Part shown: piece after piece, positions 53,773 through 60,498 of the stretch
Layout of the letters: each line of letters opens with the position of its first letter
Numbering within the stretch: position 1 is the first letter of the stretch
The notes under the pieces: model-generated
What the model saw: only the letters and a program-made list of their open reading frames with translations
The model's database searches: none
Told to the model about the DNA's origin: nothing
Translations under genes and position numbers: made by a program
Assembly: GCA_035457725.1 (NCBI GenBank)
Contig: DATIBC010000033.1
Coordinates: 1 to 60,498 of the forward strand
Reading direction: 5' to 3'
From: DATFES01 sp035457725
GTDB taxonomy: Bacteria; Pseudomonadota; Alphaproteobacteria; CACIAM-22H2
Length of the DNA stretch: 60,498 nt

Positions 53773-55164
53773 TTATACGGCGGTGCGCAAGTGAAACGAT
53801 TTCGGTCGTGTCAGGTAGACAAATCCGAGCTTGGACAGCGTGCAGCCGCGGCCCGAATCCTTGACGCCGGCCCAGGCCAGCGCCGGGTCGAGATAGTCGC
53901 AACGATTCATGAACCAGGTGCCGGTTTCGACTCGGTCGCCGATTCGCATCGCCGCCTCCGGATCGGCGGTCCAGATCGCGGCGGTGAGTCCATAACGGCT
54001 GTCATTCATCAGCGCGATGGCTTCATCGTCGGAGCCGACCTTCATGATGCCGATGACCGGCCCGAAGCTCTCCTCGGTCATCACGCGCATCGAATGATCG
54101 ACGTCGACGAGGACCTGCGGCGCCATGTACGCGGTGCCCGGGCGATCGGCCGGGAACGAGCGCGGGTCGATGAGCGCGCGCGCTCCCGAACTCACCGCCG
54201 CGGCGACCTGGCCGCGGACGAACTCGGCCGCCGAAGCCCGCACCAGCGGGCCGAGGGTGACGTCCGGCTCCAGCGGCGAGCCGAGTTTGTAGCGCTTGGT
54301 CAGCGCGACGAAACCATCGACGAAACGATTGTAAACGTCGCCGTGGACGTAGATGCGCTCGATGGCGCAGCACGATTGCCCGGAATTGAAGAAGCTGCCG
54401 TCGACCAGGTTTTCGACCGCATGTTCGAGATTGGCGTCCGGACGGACATACGCCGGATCCTTGCCGCCGAGCTCGAGGCCGGTGCCGATGAAGCGGTCGG
54501 CGGCGGCGCGCTGCACGGCATGGCCGCCCTCGACCGAGCCGGTGAAAGCGACGAAATCGACTTCCGGCGCGCGGATCACTTTCTCGGTATCGGCGTGGGA
54601 GAGATGGAGAACGGCGAACACGCCAGCTGGCAGCCCGGCATCGGCGAAGGCGTCGGCGAAGCGCTCGGCAACCAATGGCGTCTGCGCGGAATGCTTGAGG
54701 ACAACGGCGTTGCCGGCGACAATCGCCGGAATGACGGCGTTGATGGCGGTCAGCAGCGGGTAGTTCCACGGCGCGACCACGAAGACAATCCCGAGCGGCT
54801 CGTGGCGGATGAAGCGGGTAAATCCCGCCATCGGCTCGACGGCGGTGTCGGCAAGCGCTTCGGGCGCTGCGGCAATCATGTAGCGGGCGCGCTCGGCCAT
54901 GCGATCGACCTCGGCCGGCGTGTAGCGGATCGGCCGTCCCATCTGCCACGATAGCTCCTCGCCGATAGCCGTTCTCCGCGCCGTCATAGCCGCGACGAAA
55001 CGCGTGGCGATCCTGGTACGTTCGGCGACCGGCACGTCGCGCCACGCGCGTTGCGCCGCTCGGGCGGCGGCCAGCGTCGCGGCGATCGCCGGGGTATCCG
55101 CCAGCGTCCGCTCGACATAGATCCGTCCGTCGACGGGCGAAATGGTTTTCAACGAGGCGGGCAT
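53773..55164 (-). CDS. Aldehyde dehydrogenase family protein
   Basis: A 463-aa NAD(P)-dependent ALDH from the ATG at 55164 (MPASLKTISPVDGRIYVERT). PWNYPLLTAINAV is near residue 132, Glu231 in LELGGKDPAYV, and catalytic Cys265 in NSGQSCCAIE. MTEESFGPVIGIMKV follows. It is in the same direction as the GS-like gene 31 bases upstream, so it is likely co-transcribed. A role after gamma-glutamylated or free aldehydes is plausible but unproven. Confidence 0.92.
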   Translation of the reverse strand: MPASLKTISPVDGRIYVERTLADTPAIAATLAAARAAQRAWRDVPVAERTRIATRFVAAMTARRTAIGEELSWQMGRPIRYTPAEVDRMAERARYMIAAAPEALADTAVEPMAGFTRFIRHEPLGIVFVVAPWNYPLLTAINAVIPAIVAGNAVVLKHSAQTPLVAERFADAFADAGLPAGVFAVLHLSHADTEKVIRAPEVDFVAFTGSVEGGHAVQRAAADRFIGTGLELGGKDPAYVRPDANLEHAVENLVDGSFFNSGQSCCAIERIYVHGDVYNRFVDGFVALTKRYKLGSPLEPDVTLGPLVRASAAEFVRGQVAAAVSSGARALIDPRSFPADRPGTAYMAPQVLVDVDHSMRVMTEESFGPVIGIMKVGSDDEAIALMNDSRYGLTAAIWTADPEAAMRIGDRVETGTWFMNRCDYLDPALAWAGVKDSGRGCTLSKLGFVYLTRPKSFHLRTAV

Positions 55165-55195
55165 GCGGTCCTGTTGCGCCGGGGCGAGACGGCGG

Positions 55196-56575
55196 CTAGA
55201 TGATCTCAAAGTAGCGGTCGAGCTCCCATTCGGTGATCTGCTTGCGGAACTCGCGCTCCTCCCACTCGCGAGTCGCGGCGTAATGGTCGACGAAGGCGTC
55301 GCCGAAAAGCGCGCGTGCCGCCTTCGAGCCTTTGAGCCGGGCCGCCGCCTCCATGAGCGTGCGCGGCAGGTCGCGCTTGGGCGGATGTTTGGCTTCATAG
55401 GCGTTGCCTTTAAGTGGCGCGCTCGGCTCGATCTTGTGTTCGATGCCCCACAGCCCCGAAGCCAGCGCTACCGCCACGGTGAGGTATGGGTTTCCATCGG
55501 CCGCGGCGATGCGGTACTCGACGCGCTGCGATTTCGCCGAGCCCGGGATCACCCGCAGCGCCGTGGTACGATTCTCCACTCCCCAGGTCGCCGAGGTCGG
55601 CGCCCAGAAGCCGGGGATAAGCCGGCGGAACGAGTTCACGGTCGGCGCCACGATGGCGAGCAATTCCGGCATCAACGCCTGCTGGCCGCCGACGAAATGG
55701 CGCATCGTCTGGCTCATCTTGTTCGGCGCCTTGTCGTCGAAGAAAGCTGATTCGCCGTTGCCGCGTTTGGCCGCGCGGCGCAACGACATGTGGATGTGGC
55801 CGCCGCAACCAGGCCAGTCCTTCGACCACTTGGCCATGAAGGTCGCCATCCAGCCGCGCCGCTCGGCGAGCACCTTCGAGAAGGTCTTGAACAAAGCCGC
55901 CTTGTCGCCCGAGAGGAGCGTACGATCGACCCGTATCGCCGCCTCGAGGACGCCCGATCCGGTCTCGGTGTGCAGTCCCTCGAGGCCCATGTCCATGGCT
56001 TCGCACTGGGCGAGGAGGTCGTGATACCACTCCGACAGCACCGAATTGCGCAGCACCGAATATCCGAAATAGCCGGGCGAGATCGGTTTCAGATTGCGGT
56101 AGCGCTTCTCGCGGACCGAATGCGGCGTCTCTTCGAAGACGAAGAACTCGTATTCGAGTGCGCTATAGGGCTCGAACCCCATGCGCCGCGACTTTTCGAC
56201 GGCGCGACGTAGCACGGCGCGCGGGCAAATCGCTTCGGCGGCGCCGACGAACTCGCAAAGGAAGAACAGCATGCCGTTCTCCCACGGCAGTTCGCGGCAG
56301 GTCTCCGGCAGGATGCGTACCTGGGCATCGGGATATGCGGTGTGCCAGCCCGTGTAGGTGACGTTGTCGTAGAGCTGGTCGCTGGAGTCCCAACCGAGGA
56401 CGACGTCGCAAAATCCGAGACCACCATCGAGGGCGGAGAAGAACTTGTCCCGCGCGAGGTACTTGCCGCGCAAAATGCCGTCGATGTCGAACACTCCGAC
56501 CTTGACGTGGCTCAGATTGCGCGCGCGGACGATCTTCCGCGCGTCGTCGGCGGTGCGGACCTGGTTCGCCAGCAT
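55196..56575 (-). CDS. Glutamine synthetase-like ligase (gamma-glutamylpolyamine synthetase type)
   Basis: A 459-aa GS-family ligase, without the adenylylation-site region expected of GlnA. It has GVFDIDGILRGKYLARDKF at the N-terminus, EYEFFVFEETPHS near residue 140, GCGGHIHMSLRR, and the substrate-site Arg stretch VENRTTALRVIPGSAKSQRV. Relatives glutamylate putrescine, ethanolamine or other amines; which one cannot be told here. The neighbouring dehydrogenases fit amine breakdown. A terminator lies 89 bases upstream in the same direction. Confidence 0.85.
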   Translation of the reverse strand: MLANQVRTADDARKIVRARNLSHVKVGVFDIDGILRGKYLARDKFFSALDGGLGFCDVVLGWDSSDQLYDNVTYTGWHTAYPDAQVRILPETCRELPWENGMLFFLCEFVGAAEAICPRAVLRRAVEKSRRMGFEPYSALEYEFFVFEETPHSVREKRYRNLKPISPGYFGYSVLRNSVLSEWYHDLLAQCEAMDMGLEGLHTETGSGVLEAAIRVDRTLLSGDKAALFKTFSKVLAERRGWMATFMAKWSKDWPGCGGHIHMSLRRAAKRGNGESAFFDDKAPNKMSQTMRHFVGGQQALMPELLAIVAPTVNSFRRLIPGFWAPTSATWGVENRTTALRVIPGSAKSQRVEYRIAAADGNPYLTVAVALASGLWGIEHKIEPSAPLKGNAYEAKHPPKRDLPRTLMEAAARLKGSKAARALFGDAFVDHYAATREWEEREFRKQITEWELDRYFEII

Positions 56576-56663
56576 GAATCCCCCTCATCCCCCTGTTTCC
56601 CCAAGTTGTTAGCTCAAATCGCCGGGTGGGGGAAGGGATGGGCATGGCCGGCAGGCCGTTAAC

Positions 56664-56699
56664 AAAAAAAGCGGCCGTCGCAGCTCGCCGCGACGGCCG
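56664..56699 (-). terminator. Leftward intrinsic terminator upstream of the GS-like gene
   Basis: On the - strand a perfect 10-bp stem (plus CGGCCGTCGC 56672-56681 with GCGACGGCCG 56690-56699, 8-base loop) is followed by seven T (plus A at 56664-56670). Transcripts from the right would end about 90 bases before the GS-like start. It could be the end of the YHS transcript, the end of a small RNA, or an attenuator for the GS-like gene. Confidence 0.8.
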
Positions 56700-57162
56700 T
56701 ATAGGCCACCCGAGGGTCCCGCCGACCGTTCGGATGGATGAGGGTGCCGCTCCGCCGACTTATGCGATGCCGACCAGCGGGGGATCGCAATCGGCGGCGC
56801 GTCGATCGACGAAGCGGCGTGGGGTCAGCGGCAAGAGTGCCGCGGTCTCGATGAGTTTTGTCCTAGTCCTCTACAGCAACTGGTACGGGCGATCGCTGGC
56901 CAAGACACAAGCGAGCCTGCGGTCCCCTTTAATCGGCAAAGCGTTTCGATGGCTCGGCGACGCGTCGGCGGACATCGCTGCGACCATCGCCGGTCAACGA
57001 AACGCAAGGGCGAGCAGACCCACGACACAAAACCCTAGGTTTGGTCGGCGGTGAGCATCGCCGGGTCCGCGGCGGGCCGCTACTCACGACCGCGCGACCG
57101 TCGATCACGTTTTTGTGAGGCAGCCGAAGCCCGGCCTTAGCGATGCGCCTGCCAATGGAGGA
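56700..57162. other. Long intergenic stretch without a convincing gene
   Basis: About 460 bases between the terminator and the YHS gene. Open frames here (for example one at 56626-57054 +) are Arg/Ala-rich with no recognisable domain and look spurious. The - strand carries an imperfect palindrome AAACC-TAG-GGTTT at about 57031-57043 and several GC-rich short stems. No tRNA, tmRNA, SRP RNA or 6S RNA signature was recognised. A small RNA ending at the terminator is possible. Confidence 0.5.
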
Positions 57163-57624
57163 TCAGCGCTTGTCGCGCAACTTCGGCCAGTTGGCGTCAG
57201 CCTTGGCGACGTAACCCGGAATGTCCTTCACCCAGGTCTGCTGCACGCTCTGGTCGTAGTTGAGGTACAGCTTGCCGTCGACGATCCGCCAGGCGTCGGG
57301 CTCGATCTTGACCTTGTATCCCTGCGACAGGCCGTAAGCGCAGAATCCGCCGTACTGCGGCGCATACTTTTCCGGCTCGGCGGCGAATTTGTCGCGATTG
57401 GCGGCGCTGGCGAACCGCCATTCGGCGCCGTTCCAACTGTGGGTGAATTGCGGCGAACCGGCGACCGGTTTGCCATCGACGAAGTACGCGACCGGGTCGT
57501 AACCCTTGATCGCCGCACCCTTGTCGACGAAGACCTGCTGCGCGCCGGCGCTTCCGGCGGCGGCGATGGACAGCCCGGCCGCGAGCGCGATCGCCTGAAG
57601 CCGGCCAAGTTTGAACACGGGCAT
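57163..57624 (-). CDS. Exported YHS domain protein
   Basis: A 153-aa protein from the ATG at 57624 with AGGAG ten bases upstream; GTG 57633 would be too close to that site. The signal peptide is MPVFKLGRLQAIALAAGLSI to AGAQ (about residue 29). The YHS domain has AIKGYDPVAYFVDGKPVAGS, then FASAANRDKFAAEPEKYAPQ and YGGFCAYGLSQGYK. Such periplasmic YHS proteins are suspected metal binders. It is divergent from the cupin gene with 247 bases between. Confidence 0.88.
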   Translation of the reverse strand: MPVFKLGRLQAIALAAGLSIAAAGSAGAQQVFVDKGAAIKGYDPVAYFVDGKPVAGSPQFTHSWNGAEWRFASAANRDKFAAEPEKYAPQYGGFCAYGLSQGYKVKIEPDAWRIVDGKLYLNYDQSVQQTWVKDIPGYVAKADANWPKLRDKR

Positions 57625-57871
57625 GGTGGCCACTCTCCTGCTTGACGGGGATTAATTGATAGTTAGTCCCGCTGGGCGTCGCTGCACTCCCATTCACGAA
57701 AGTTTGAGGCGACCTGGGGGGCTGGTAAACCGTCCCAGGGGCGATAGCCGTAGATTATCAAATCGAAAGTTATTCGGTATTTCATTCCGCCAACGCACTC
57801 CTCGATCATGGACGCTGACGTTTCGGTCATTCCGGCCGCAGCGATTTCGGATCAAACAGGAGTCAAACAAC

Positions 57872-58366
57872 ATGATTGGCAACATCAACACCCGCCGCGG
57901 CGCCTGGCGGACCCTCTCGGCGGCGGGCCTGGTCGCCGGCGCGCTCCTAGCGGTGGCGCCCGGCGCGTTCGCCGGCGAATGCCCGGCCGACAAGCGCGGC
58001 GTCGATGTACGCAAGCCGGTCACCCACAAGCCCAAGGACGTGACCGACAAGGTGCTGGCGGCCATCGACCTGTCGAAGGAGAAGGTCGCGCTCAAGGACC
58101 ATATGTTCCGTATCCGCAAGCTCGAGATCAAGCCGGGCGGCATCGTTCCCTGGCACAGCCACGGCGAGCGGCCGGCCCTGATCTACGTCATCAAGGGCGA
58201 GATCTACGAGTACTCGAGCGACTGCTCGGTGCCGATCCTCCACAAGGCTGGCGACGTCTCGCCCGAGACCAAGGGCGTCGCGCATTGGTGGGAGAACAAG
58301 GGCAAGGAAACGGTCGTACTGATCTCGGCCGACGTCCTCCACGATCCCAACGACAAGAACATGTAG
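57872..58366 (+). CDS. Exported cupin domain protein
   Basis: A 164-aa protein with CAGGAGT before the ATG. The signal peptide spans about residues 1-34, ending GAFAG. The cupin core starts near residue 75 with IKPGGIVPWHSHGERPALIY, giving two metal-ligand His, and a later His in GVAHWWENKG. It carries Cys residues at 37 and in the SSDCSVP loop that may form a disulfide. Function is unknown. The 247-base upstream spacer has a CCTGGG/CCCAGG stem at 57713-57739 but no clear promoter. Confidence 0.85.
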   Translation: MIGNINTRRGAWRTLSAAGLVAGALLAVAPGAFAGECPADKRGVDVRKPVTHKPKDVTDKVLAAIDLSKEKVALKDHMFRIRKLEIKPGGIVPWHSHGERPALIYVIKGEIYEYSSDCSVPILHKAGDVSPETKGVAHWWENKGKETVVLISADVLHDPNDKNM

Positions 58367-58398
58367 TTCGCCCCCGGCGCGCCACGTCGCGCCGGCAA

Positions 58399-58441
58399 CC
58401 GGGTTGCGGCGTCCGTCCGCCTCCACGGGCGCCGCACCCGG
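58399..58441 (+). promoter_or_regulatory. GC-rich hairpin between cupin and MFS genes
   Basis: CCGGGTTGCGGCG (58399-58411) pairs with CGCCGCACCCGG (58430-58441) with one bulged T and an 18-base loop. There is no T run, only CTCGTTTC, so it may be a transcript-stabilising or weak termination element at the end of the cupin mRNA. Confidence 0.35.
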
Positions 58442-58473
58442 CCTCGTTTCACCCGAGCGGGAGTAGCTTCGTC

Positions 58474-59727
58474 ATGATGTCCCCCGACCACGCCGCCGTC
58501 GCCCGCGCCCACATGGACGCCCATCACGCATCCGCCGCCGCGTTCTTACGTAGCTTCGTGATCGGGCTCGCGGCGTTCCTGACCGTCGTCGATCTGTTCG
58601 CCACGCAGGCCATCCTGCCGTCGCTCGTCGCGTATTATCAGGTGACGCCAGCGGCGATGGGCTTCGCGGTCAACGCGAGCACGATGGGCATGGCGTTCGC
58701 CGGGCTCGCCGTCGCCCTCTTCAGCCGCAAGATCAATCGCCGGCTCGGCATCGTCGCCAGCCTGGCGCTGCTCGCAATTCCAACCTCGCTCCTGGCGGTG
58801 GCGCCCGATCTCACCACCTTCACGATGCTGCGCATCGTGCAGGGCCTGTTCATGTCGGCCGCCTTCACTTTGACGCTGGCCTATCTTGCCGAGCACTGCA
58901 GCGCCAGCGACGCGGCAACCGCGTTCGCCGCCTACATCACCGGCAACGTCGCCAGTAACCTCTTCGGCCGCCTGATCTCGGCCGGGCTCGCCGATCATTT
59001 CGGGCTCGCCGCCAATTTCCACATCTTTGCGCTGCTCAATCTTGCTGGCGCGGTGCTGGTCTATTTCAGCCTCGGCCGTACCACGCCGATGGCGGCGAGC
59101 GGGCCGTCCATGGGCTCGGCATTTGCCGCTTGGGCGCAACATCTTCGTAATCCCTCGCTGCGCGTCGCCTTTGCCATCGGCTTCTGCATCCTGTTCGCCT
59201 TCATCGGCACGTTTACATACGTGAACTTCGTGTTGGTCCGCCCGCCCATCGCACTCTCGGCGATGGCGCTTGGCTTCGTCTATTTCGTCTTCGCGCCCTC
59301 GATCTTCACCACGCCGATCGCCGGCCGCGCCGTCCAACGGTTCGGCACCCAGCACACGTTCTGGGGCTCGCTCGGCCTGGCGTTGGCGGGATTGCCTTTG
59401 TTGTTGGCGTCGTCGCTCGTGCCGGTCTTGATCGGCCTGGCGATGGTCGGCGTCGGCACATTCTTTGCGCAAGCGACGGCGACCGGCTTCGTCGGCCGCG
59501 CCGCCACGGGCGACCGTGGCTCGGCGAGCGGCATGTATCTCGCCAGCTATTTCCTCGGCGGCCTGGTCGGCAGCTTCGTGCTCGGCCAGATCTTCGATCG
59601 CCTGGGATGGGCCGCTTGCGTGCTTGGAATCGGGGTATCCCTGGTCGTCGCGGCGCTGCTGGCCTTCGGGCTCAGAATGCCGGCGCCGACAGGTGCCGCC
59701 ATGCCGGCGGCGCAGCAGGCCGATTGA
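58474..59727 (+). CDS. MFS transporter
   Basis: A 417-aa major facilitator with 12 predicted helices. Helix 1 has VIGLAAFLTVVDLFATQAIL. The loop 2/3 motif-A-like part is SRKINRRLGIV, and helix 4 has LRIVQGLFMSAAFTLTLAYL. The length and the ALPSL-like start (here AILPSLVAYY) resemble the YnfM/AraJ type drug or sugar efflux families. It starts at ATG 58474 (58477 is also possible). Substrate is unknown. Confidence 0.88.
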   Translation: MMSPDHAAVARAHMDAHHASAAAFLRSFVIGLAAFLTVVDLFATQAILPSLVAYYQVTPAAMGFAVNASTMGMAFAGLAVALFSRKINRRLGIVASLALLAIPTSLLAVAPDLTTFTMLRIVQGLFMSAAFTLTLAYLAEHCSASDAATAFAAYITGNVASNLFGRLISAGLADHFGLAANFHIFALLNLAGAVLVYFSLGRTTPMAASGPSMGSAFAAWAQHLRNPSLRVAFAIGFCILFAFIGTFTYVNFVLVRPPIALSAMALGFVYFVFAPSIFTTPIAGRAVQRFGTQHTFWGSLGLALAGLPLLLASSLVPVLIGLAMVGVGTFFAQATATGFVGRAATGDRGSASGMYLASYFLGGLVGSFVLGQIFDRLGWAACVLGIGVSLVVAALLAFGLRMPAPTGAAMPAAQQAD

Positions 59728-59740
59728 GCGGCGCGCGCAG

Positions 59741-60352
59741 CTAGGAGACCGGGCGAGCCAGCGCCCGATCCAGGAATTCAAGCCGGTCCTGGCCCCAGAA
59801 CGGTTCGCCGGCGTAGACGTAGAACGGCGCGCCGAAAACCTGGCGCTCGATGGCCTCGTCGGTGAGCGCCACGTAGGCTGCTTTGGTCTCTGGCGCCATT
59901 GCGCGTACTGCGAGGCGCTCGGCCGCGAAGCCGATCGATGCGGCGATCGCCTTCAGCTCGGCGATGTCGGCGATGTTACGCTCCTCGGCCCACACGCCAC
60001 GCAAGATTGCGCCCGCCAGATCGAGCGCCCGCTCGGCGCCGTCGAGCGCATCGGCGGCGATCACCGTCAGCGCCGCCAGATCGCCATTGACCGGAATATA
60101 CCTGGGGTGGACGTTGAGTTGGATCCCAAGATGCGTCCGCCAGCGCTCGAGCTCGAACAGGCGGTACGATTGACGCTGCGGTGCGCGTTGACGGAGCGGC
60201 AATCCGCCTGAAGCGGCGAAGACGCGGCCGTAATCGACCGGTTTGACGCGCGCCGTGGCGCCATGACGGCGCAGGATCTCGCGAAAGCGTTCGTGACCGA
60301 AATACGTCCACGGCGAATTGAGCGTCATGAAATAGTCGACGACCGGGGTCAT
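59741..60352 (-). CDS. 2-hydroxychromene-2-carboxylate isomerase family protein
   Basis: A 203-aa thioredoxin-fold protein related to the gene at 41115 but divergent. The N-terminus VDYFMTLNSPWTYFGHERF carries the Ser of the glutathione site. The C-terminal QVFGAPFYVYAGEPFWGQDR is conserved. Its ATG overlaps the stop of the upstream ligase gene (ATGA), so both are co-translated. Actual substrate unknown. Confidence 0.88.
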   Translation of the reverse strand: MTPVVDYFMTLNSPWTYFGHERFREILRRHGATARVKPVDYGRVFAASGGLPLRQRAPQRQSYRLFELERWRTHLGIQLNVHPRYIPVNGDLAALTVIAADALDGAERALDLAGAILRGVWAEERNIADIAELKAIAASIGFAAERLAVRAMAPETKAAYVALTDEAIERQVFGAPFYVYAGEPFWGQDRLEFLDRALARPVS

Positions 60353-60498
60353 TGTCGCTCCAGCGATTGGCGTTTCTCGGCCTCGCGCGCTCTGAGTTCG
60401 CGACGCATGATCTTTCCGGTGGCGGTGAGCGGCAGCGTGTCGACGAACTCGACCTCGCGGGGGTACTCGTGCGCGGCGAGCCGGGTGCGGACGTGTTC
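60349..60498 (-). CDS. Acyl-CoA synthetase (AMP-binding), 3' end only
   Basis: The last 49 codons of an AMP-forming ligase lie at the window edge. The translated end includes LAAHEYPREVEFVDTLPLTA followed by TGKIMRRELR, which holds the C-terminal domain signature and the catalytic Lys of TGKIMR. It overlaps the isomerase start by four bases. The beginning is outside the window. Confidence 0.88.
   Translation of the reverse strand, partial: EHVRTRLAAHEYPREVEFVDTLPLTATGKIMRRELRAREAEKRQSLERQ

Noticed and set aside
56626..57054. 142-codon + strand frame in the long intergenic stretch
   Set aside because: Arg/Ala/Ser-rich, spans the reverse complement of a strong terminator, and has no domain; judged spurious.
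59208..59225. CACGTTTACATACGTGAA, resembling the liu palindrome
   Set aside because: Lies inside the MFS coding region, has an imperfect centre, and no promoter is around it.

Overview
This 60.5-kb window is a high-GC, densely coding chromosomal segment with no sign of phage, plasmid, insertion sequence or CRISPR. The gene content points to an alphaproteobacterium, most likely of the Rhodospirillales type. It has an ATP12-family F1-ATPase assembly chaperone, a DUF1489 protein, a MerR-type LiuR regulator with a leucine/isovalerate degradation cluster, and adk between secY and rpsM. This assignment is inferred from family content and not from a phylogeny.

Region 1 (1-17.5 kb, all +) is the translation super-cluster. 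It starts inside fusA, runs through tuf and the S10 and spc ribosomal genes (rpsJ to rplO), then secY and adk. A near-consensus sigma70 promoter and a structured leader precede the alpha genes rpsM-rpsK-rpoA-rplQ, and a classic intrinsic terminator closes the block.

Region 2 (17.5-31.4 kb, all +) is tightly packed housekeeping and propionyl-CoA metabolism. It holds a periplasmic DegP/HtrA-like protease, rarA, the fluoride channel gene crcB with a DUF190 gene, a 23S rRNA pseudouridine synthase, a HAD phosphatase, an AsmA-family protein and ATP12. These are followed by pccB, a small two-helix membrane protein, pccA, a small protein with a HEPN-like motif, acylphosphatase and a secreted DUF2059 protein.

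Region 3 (31.4-36.8 kb) holds lipB (-), tRNA-Leu(GAG), an NADP-malic enzyme with a phosphotransacetylase-like domain, the Mg2+ transporter gene mgtE overlapping a LiuR-like MerR regulator, and an AdoMet-decarboxylase-like gene on the other strand.

Region 4 (36.9-51.7 kb, +) is an extended liu island. A 16-bp perfect palindrome sits inside the 17-bp spacer of a good promoter. The genes behind it are a thioesterase, isovaleryl-CoA dehydrogenase, DUF1272, RidA, SDR, a second acyl-CoA dehydrogenase, a DsbA-like isomerase, methylcrotonyl-CoA carboxylase beta, methylglutaconyl-CoA hydratase, the carboxylase alpha subunit and HMG-CoA lyase. They run directly into DUF1489, PutA (proline to glutamate) and a quinone-reductase-like oxidoreductase. 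Most junctions overlap or are very short, so leucine/isovalerate and proline degradation may be co-expressed.

Region 5 (51.7-60.5 kb) is mixed. On the - strand are a MarC membrane protein, an iron-type alcohol dehydrogenase, an aldehyde dehydrogenase and a glutamine-synthetase-like ligase (possible amine or alcohol catabolism). A leftward intrinsic terminator lies upstream of the ligase and ends a roughly 460-bp stretch with no convincing gene. Then come divergent exported YHS and cupin proteins, an MFS transporter, a second DsbA-like isomerase and the 3' end of an acyl-CoA synthetase.

No clearly novel multi-gene system was found. The best leads are the liu operator-promoter with its unusual passenger genes, the structured leaders at rpsM and rpoA, the mosaic codon usage of tuf, the palindrome before the DUF2059 gene, and the terminator-ended stretch before the glutamine-synthetase-like gene.
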